DNA of 64,000 bases. Origin: Quillaja saponaria (taxonomy: Eukaryota > Streptophyta > Magnoliopsida > Fabales > Quillajaceae). Under the pieces are notes generated by a model. That model made no database searches. It was not told the origin of the DNA and worked only from the letters and a program-made list of their open reading frames with translations. The DNA is taken from NCBI GenBank assembly GCA_029379385.1, contig CM055612.1:4774001-4838000 (forward strand). The letters run 5' to 3'. Of this stretch, positions 61,901-64,000 are shown one piece after another; position 1 is the first letter of the stretch, and each line of letters opens with the position of its first letter. The translations under genes and the position numbers were made by a program.

Positions 61901-63890
61901 AATATGTGGAAGTTCTTGGCCCTGTATTACATGAGAAGGGAGTAGATGTTTGTCTTGCACTCTTGCAACAGAATTCTAAACATAAAGAGGCATCCAAGGT
62001 TGCAATGTTGCTACCTGACGTGATGAAGCTGATATGTGCTTTGGCTGCCCATCGGAAATTTTCTGCATTGTTTGTGGACCGTGGTGGCATGCAAAAACTT
62101 CTTGCTGTTCCTAGAATTGCTCAGACTTTCTTTGGTCTCTCTTCTTGCCTATTTACTATAGGTTCCCTGCAGGTACCGGAATTTTTAATTGTTATGATGC
62201 GGTACATATTGAGATGTTGTGGTTTGTAATTTCCATTTGTTTTTCACTCAATCTTTCTCCATCGAGTGTTTACCATCTAGACTATTATTTCAGGGGATAA
62301 TGGAACGTGTCTGTGCTCTTCCATCTGATGTTGTCTACCATGTAGTTGAGTTAGCTCTCCAACTTCTTGAGTGTCCTCAGGATCAAGCCCGAAAAAATGC
62401 GGCCTTGTTTTTTTCTGCTGCTTTTGTCTTCAGAGCAGTTCTTGATGCTTTTGATGCCCAGGATGGTTTACAAAAGTTACTAGGTCTTCTAAATGATGCT
62501 GCTTCTGTAAGATCTGGGGTAAATTCTGGGGCGTTAGGCCTATCTACCTCAGGATCACTTCGAAATGATAGGTCATCTGCAGAAGTACTAACATCATCAG
62601 AAAAGCAGATAGCATACCACACTTGTGTTGCCTTACGACAGTATTTCAGATCACATCTCCTTTTACTTGTGGATTCCATTCGTCCAAATAAAAACAATCG
62701 TAGTGCAGCTAGGAATATTCCTAGTGTAAGGGCAGCCTACAAGCCTCTTGATATTAGTAATGAGGCAATTGATGCAGTATTTCTGCAGTTACAGAAGGAT
62801 CGTAAGCTAGGTCCTGCATTTGTAAGAACTCGTTGGCCTGCAGTTGAGAAGTTCTTGGCATCTAATGGGCATATTACCATGTTAGAACTGTGTCAGGTAT
62901 TATGCATCTGATACTATCTTTTTTCCTTTTTCTTGCATTCAATTATAATTTCATTTTTGTTGTTGTTTGTAGGCCCCGCCTGTAGAACGGTATTTGCACG
63001 ATTTGCTTCAGTATGCATTAGGTGTGCTGCATATTGTTACACTAGTACCTAACAGCCGCAAGATGATTGTGAATGCAACTTTGAGCAATAATCGTGTTGG
63101 TATAGCAGTCATTTTGGATGCAGCAAATGTTGCCAGTAATCATGTGGATCCTGAGGTAGATTTCTACTTGCGAAAATATCGTTATGATTGTTAACCAAAT
63201 TCTTTAGATACAGGACTTCTTTATTCTTCTGTTTTCCTCCTTTTCTTACTAAGAAAACTTCTGTGAGTTTTAGACTTCTGACATGCTTTTTATTCTAGTT
63301 CATAATATATAGTTTGTATTTTGCAGATCATTCAGCCTGCACTAAATGTGCTAGTCAACCTTGTCTGTCCTCCACCTTCAATCAGCAACAAACCGTCCTT
63401 ACCTACACAAGGTCAGCAGTTTGTTTCTTCCCAAAACTCAAATACTCCTGCCTTGGAGACTAGAGATAGAAATGCTGAACGTAATATCTTGGATCGAACC
63501 ATTCACACGTCAAGCCAGTCTGATCCAAGGGAGAGAAATGGGGAATCTGGTGTTGTAGATCGAGGCAGTGCTCAACTTGGTTCACAGTCCGCTGCTAGCA
63601 ATCCACAAACCCCTGTTCCTGCAGCGACCTCGGGGTTGGTTGGAGATCGTAGAATAACATTAGGTGCTGGAGCAGGTTGTGCTGGCCTTGCTGCTCAATT
63701 GGAACAAGGATATCGTCAAGCAAGAGAGACTGTCCGTGCCAATAATGGTATAAAGGTCCTTCTGCATCTCTTGCAACAACGCATATATTCACCTCCTGCT
63801 GCTCTTGACTGCCTTCGTGCTCTGGCATGTCGGGTGTTGCTTGGTTTAGCCAGAGATGATACAATTGCTCACATATTGACAAAGCTTCAG
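58904..63890 (+). CDS. DCAF1: DCAF1 (DDB1-CUL4 associated factor 1), 5' part, runs off the window
   Basis: DCAF1 is a substrate receptor of CUL4-DDB1 E3 ubiquitin ligases, nuclear, and essential for embryo development in Arabidopsis. Ten exons are visible: 58904-59139, 59809-59890, 60016-60132, 60234-60412, 60589-61456, 61540-61637, 61749-62172, 62294-62896, 62973-63155 and 63327-63890. All are in phase, with GT-AG introns, and coding continues past the right edge. The protein starts MDEQSNQNQAQAEAPQPPTP, then ELIAKANKLMDMITAAPDNP and GRLGNIIRENDEFFELISSK. A variable charged region around 220-460 precedes helical repeat (armadillo-like) sequence such as LEVLGPVLHEKG-type and VYHVVELALQLLECPQDQAR. 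The LisH and WD40 parts, which carry the DDB1-binding DWD motifs, would lie beyond 64000. An Ala-rich helix (AEAEARAANAPAEAIKAAGD) sits at about 61365. Nothing is broken in the visible part. Confidence 0.94.
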
Positions 63891-64000
63891 GTAAATCATA
63901 ATTTTTTATGATAGTTAATAATCACTATAGGAGCTTTACATTGGCCAAGTTATCTACTTAACATATTTTTTCCATGGACTTGTATTTGTTGGTATCAACT

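Overview
This is 64 kb of nuclear DNA from a flowering plant, most likely a core eudicot. It is AT-rich, the genes have short GT-AG exons split by AT-rich introns, there are Copia LTR retrotransposon and MITE sequences, and the proteins are plant types (plastid DUF1997, type-B G-gamma, DUF1218, GH17+X8 glucanase, DCAF1). The species cannot be named from the sequence alone.

Layout, left to right. 1-5.5 kb: the 3' end of a CWC21/cwf21-type splicing-factor gene (+), with an apparently intron-containing 3' UTR. 7.2-12.2 kb: a complete seven-exon DUF1997 gene (-). 13.0-16.1 kb: an RsmH/MraW (16S rRNA m4C1402 methyltransferase) gene (-) whose frame is broken in this sequence. 16.3-18.5 kb: a solo LTR and a MITE-like element. 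18.5-19.2 kb: a complete four-exon G-protein gamma subunit (+). 19.9-31.0 kb: a wrecked PRMT5 locus (-). It keeps the first two exons and six exons from the 3' end, has lost the whole catalytic middle, carries a premature stop, and hosts a decayed 4.7-kb Copia element and a ~310-bp tandem repeat. 32.2-39.1 kb: two tandem DUF1218 membrane-protein genes (-). 39.0-46.8 kb: a direct duplication of about 4 kb that starts inside exon 1 of the second DUF1218 gene and contains RNase H relics and an odd degenerate repeat array. 49.1-52.0 kb: a GPI-anchored GH17 beta-1,3-glucanase with an X8 domain (+). 53.4-57.4 kb: endonuclease V (-, eight exons, one GC-AG intron). 58.9 kb to the end: the 5' part of DCAF1 (+), ten exons, running off the window.

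The order DUF1997 - PRMT5 - DUF1218 - GH17 - endonuclease V - DCAF1 matches, from memory, Arabidopsis chromosome 4 loci At4g31115 to At4g31160. This supports the identifications and makes the broken PRMT5 the ancestral-position copy, so a working PRMT5 would be expected elsewhere in this genome. The genes are independent housekeeping or cell-wall genes, not an operon or a cooperating cluster.

I found no CRISPR array, rRNA or convincing tRNA, and no clearly new biological system. The most informative observations are the PRMT5 pseudogene, the RsmH frame breaks, and the segmental duplication with its repeat array. Exon ends were read by eye from splice consensus and reading phase. For the intact genes the exon lengths sum to whole codons.
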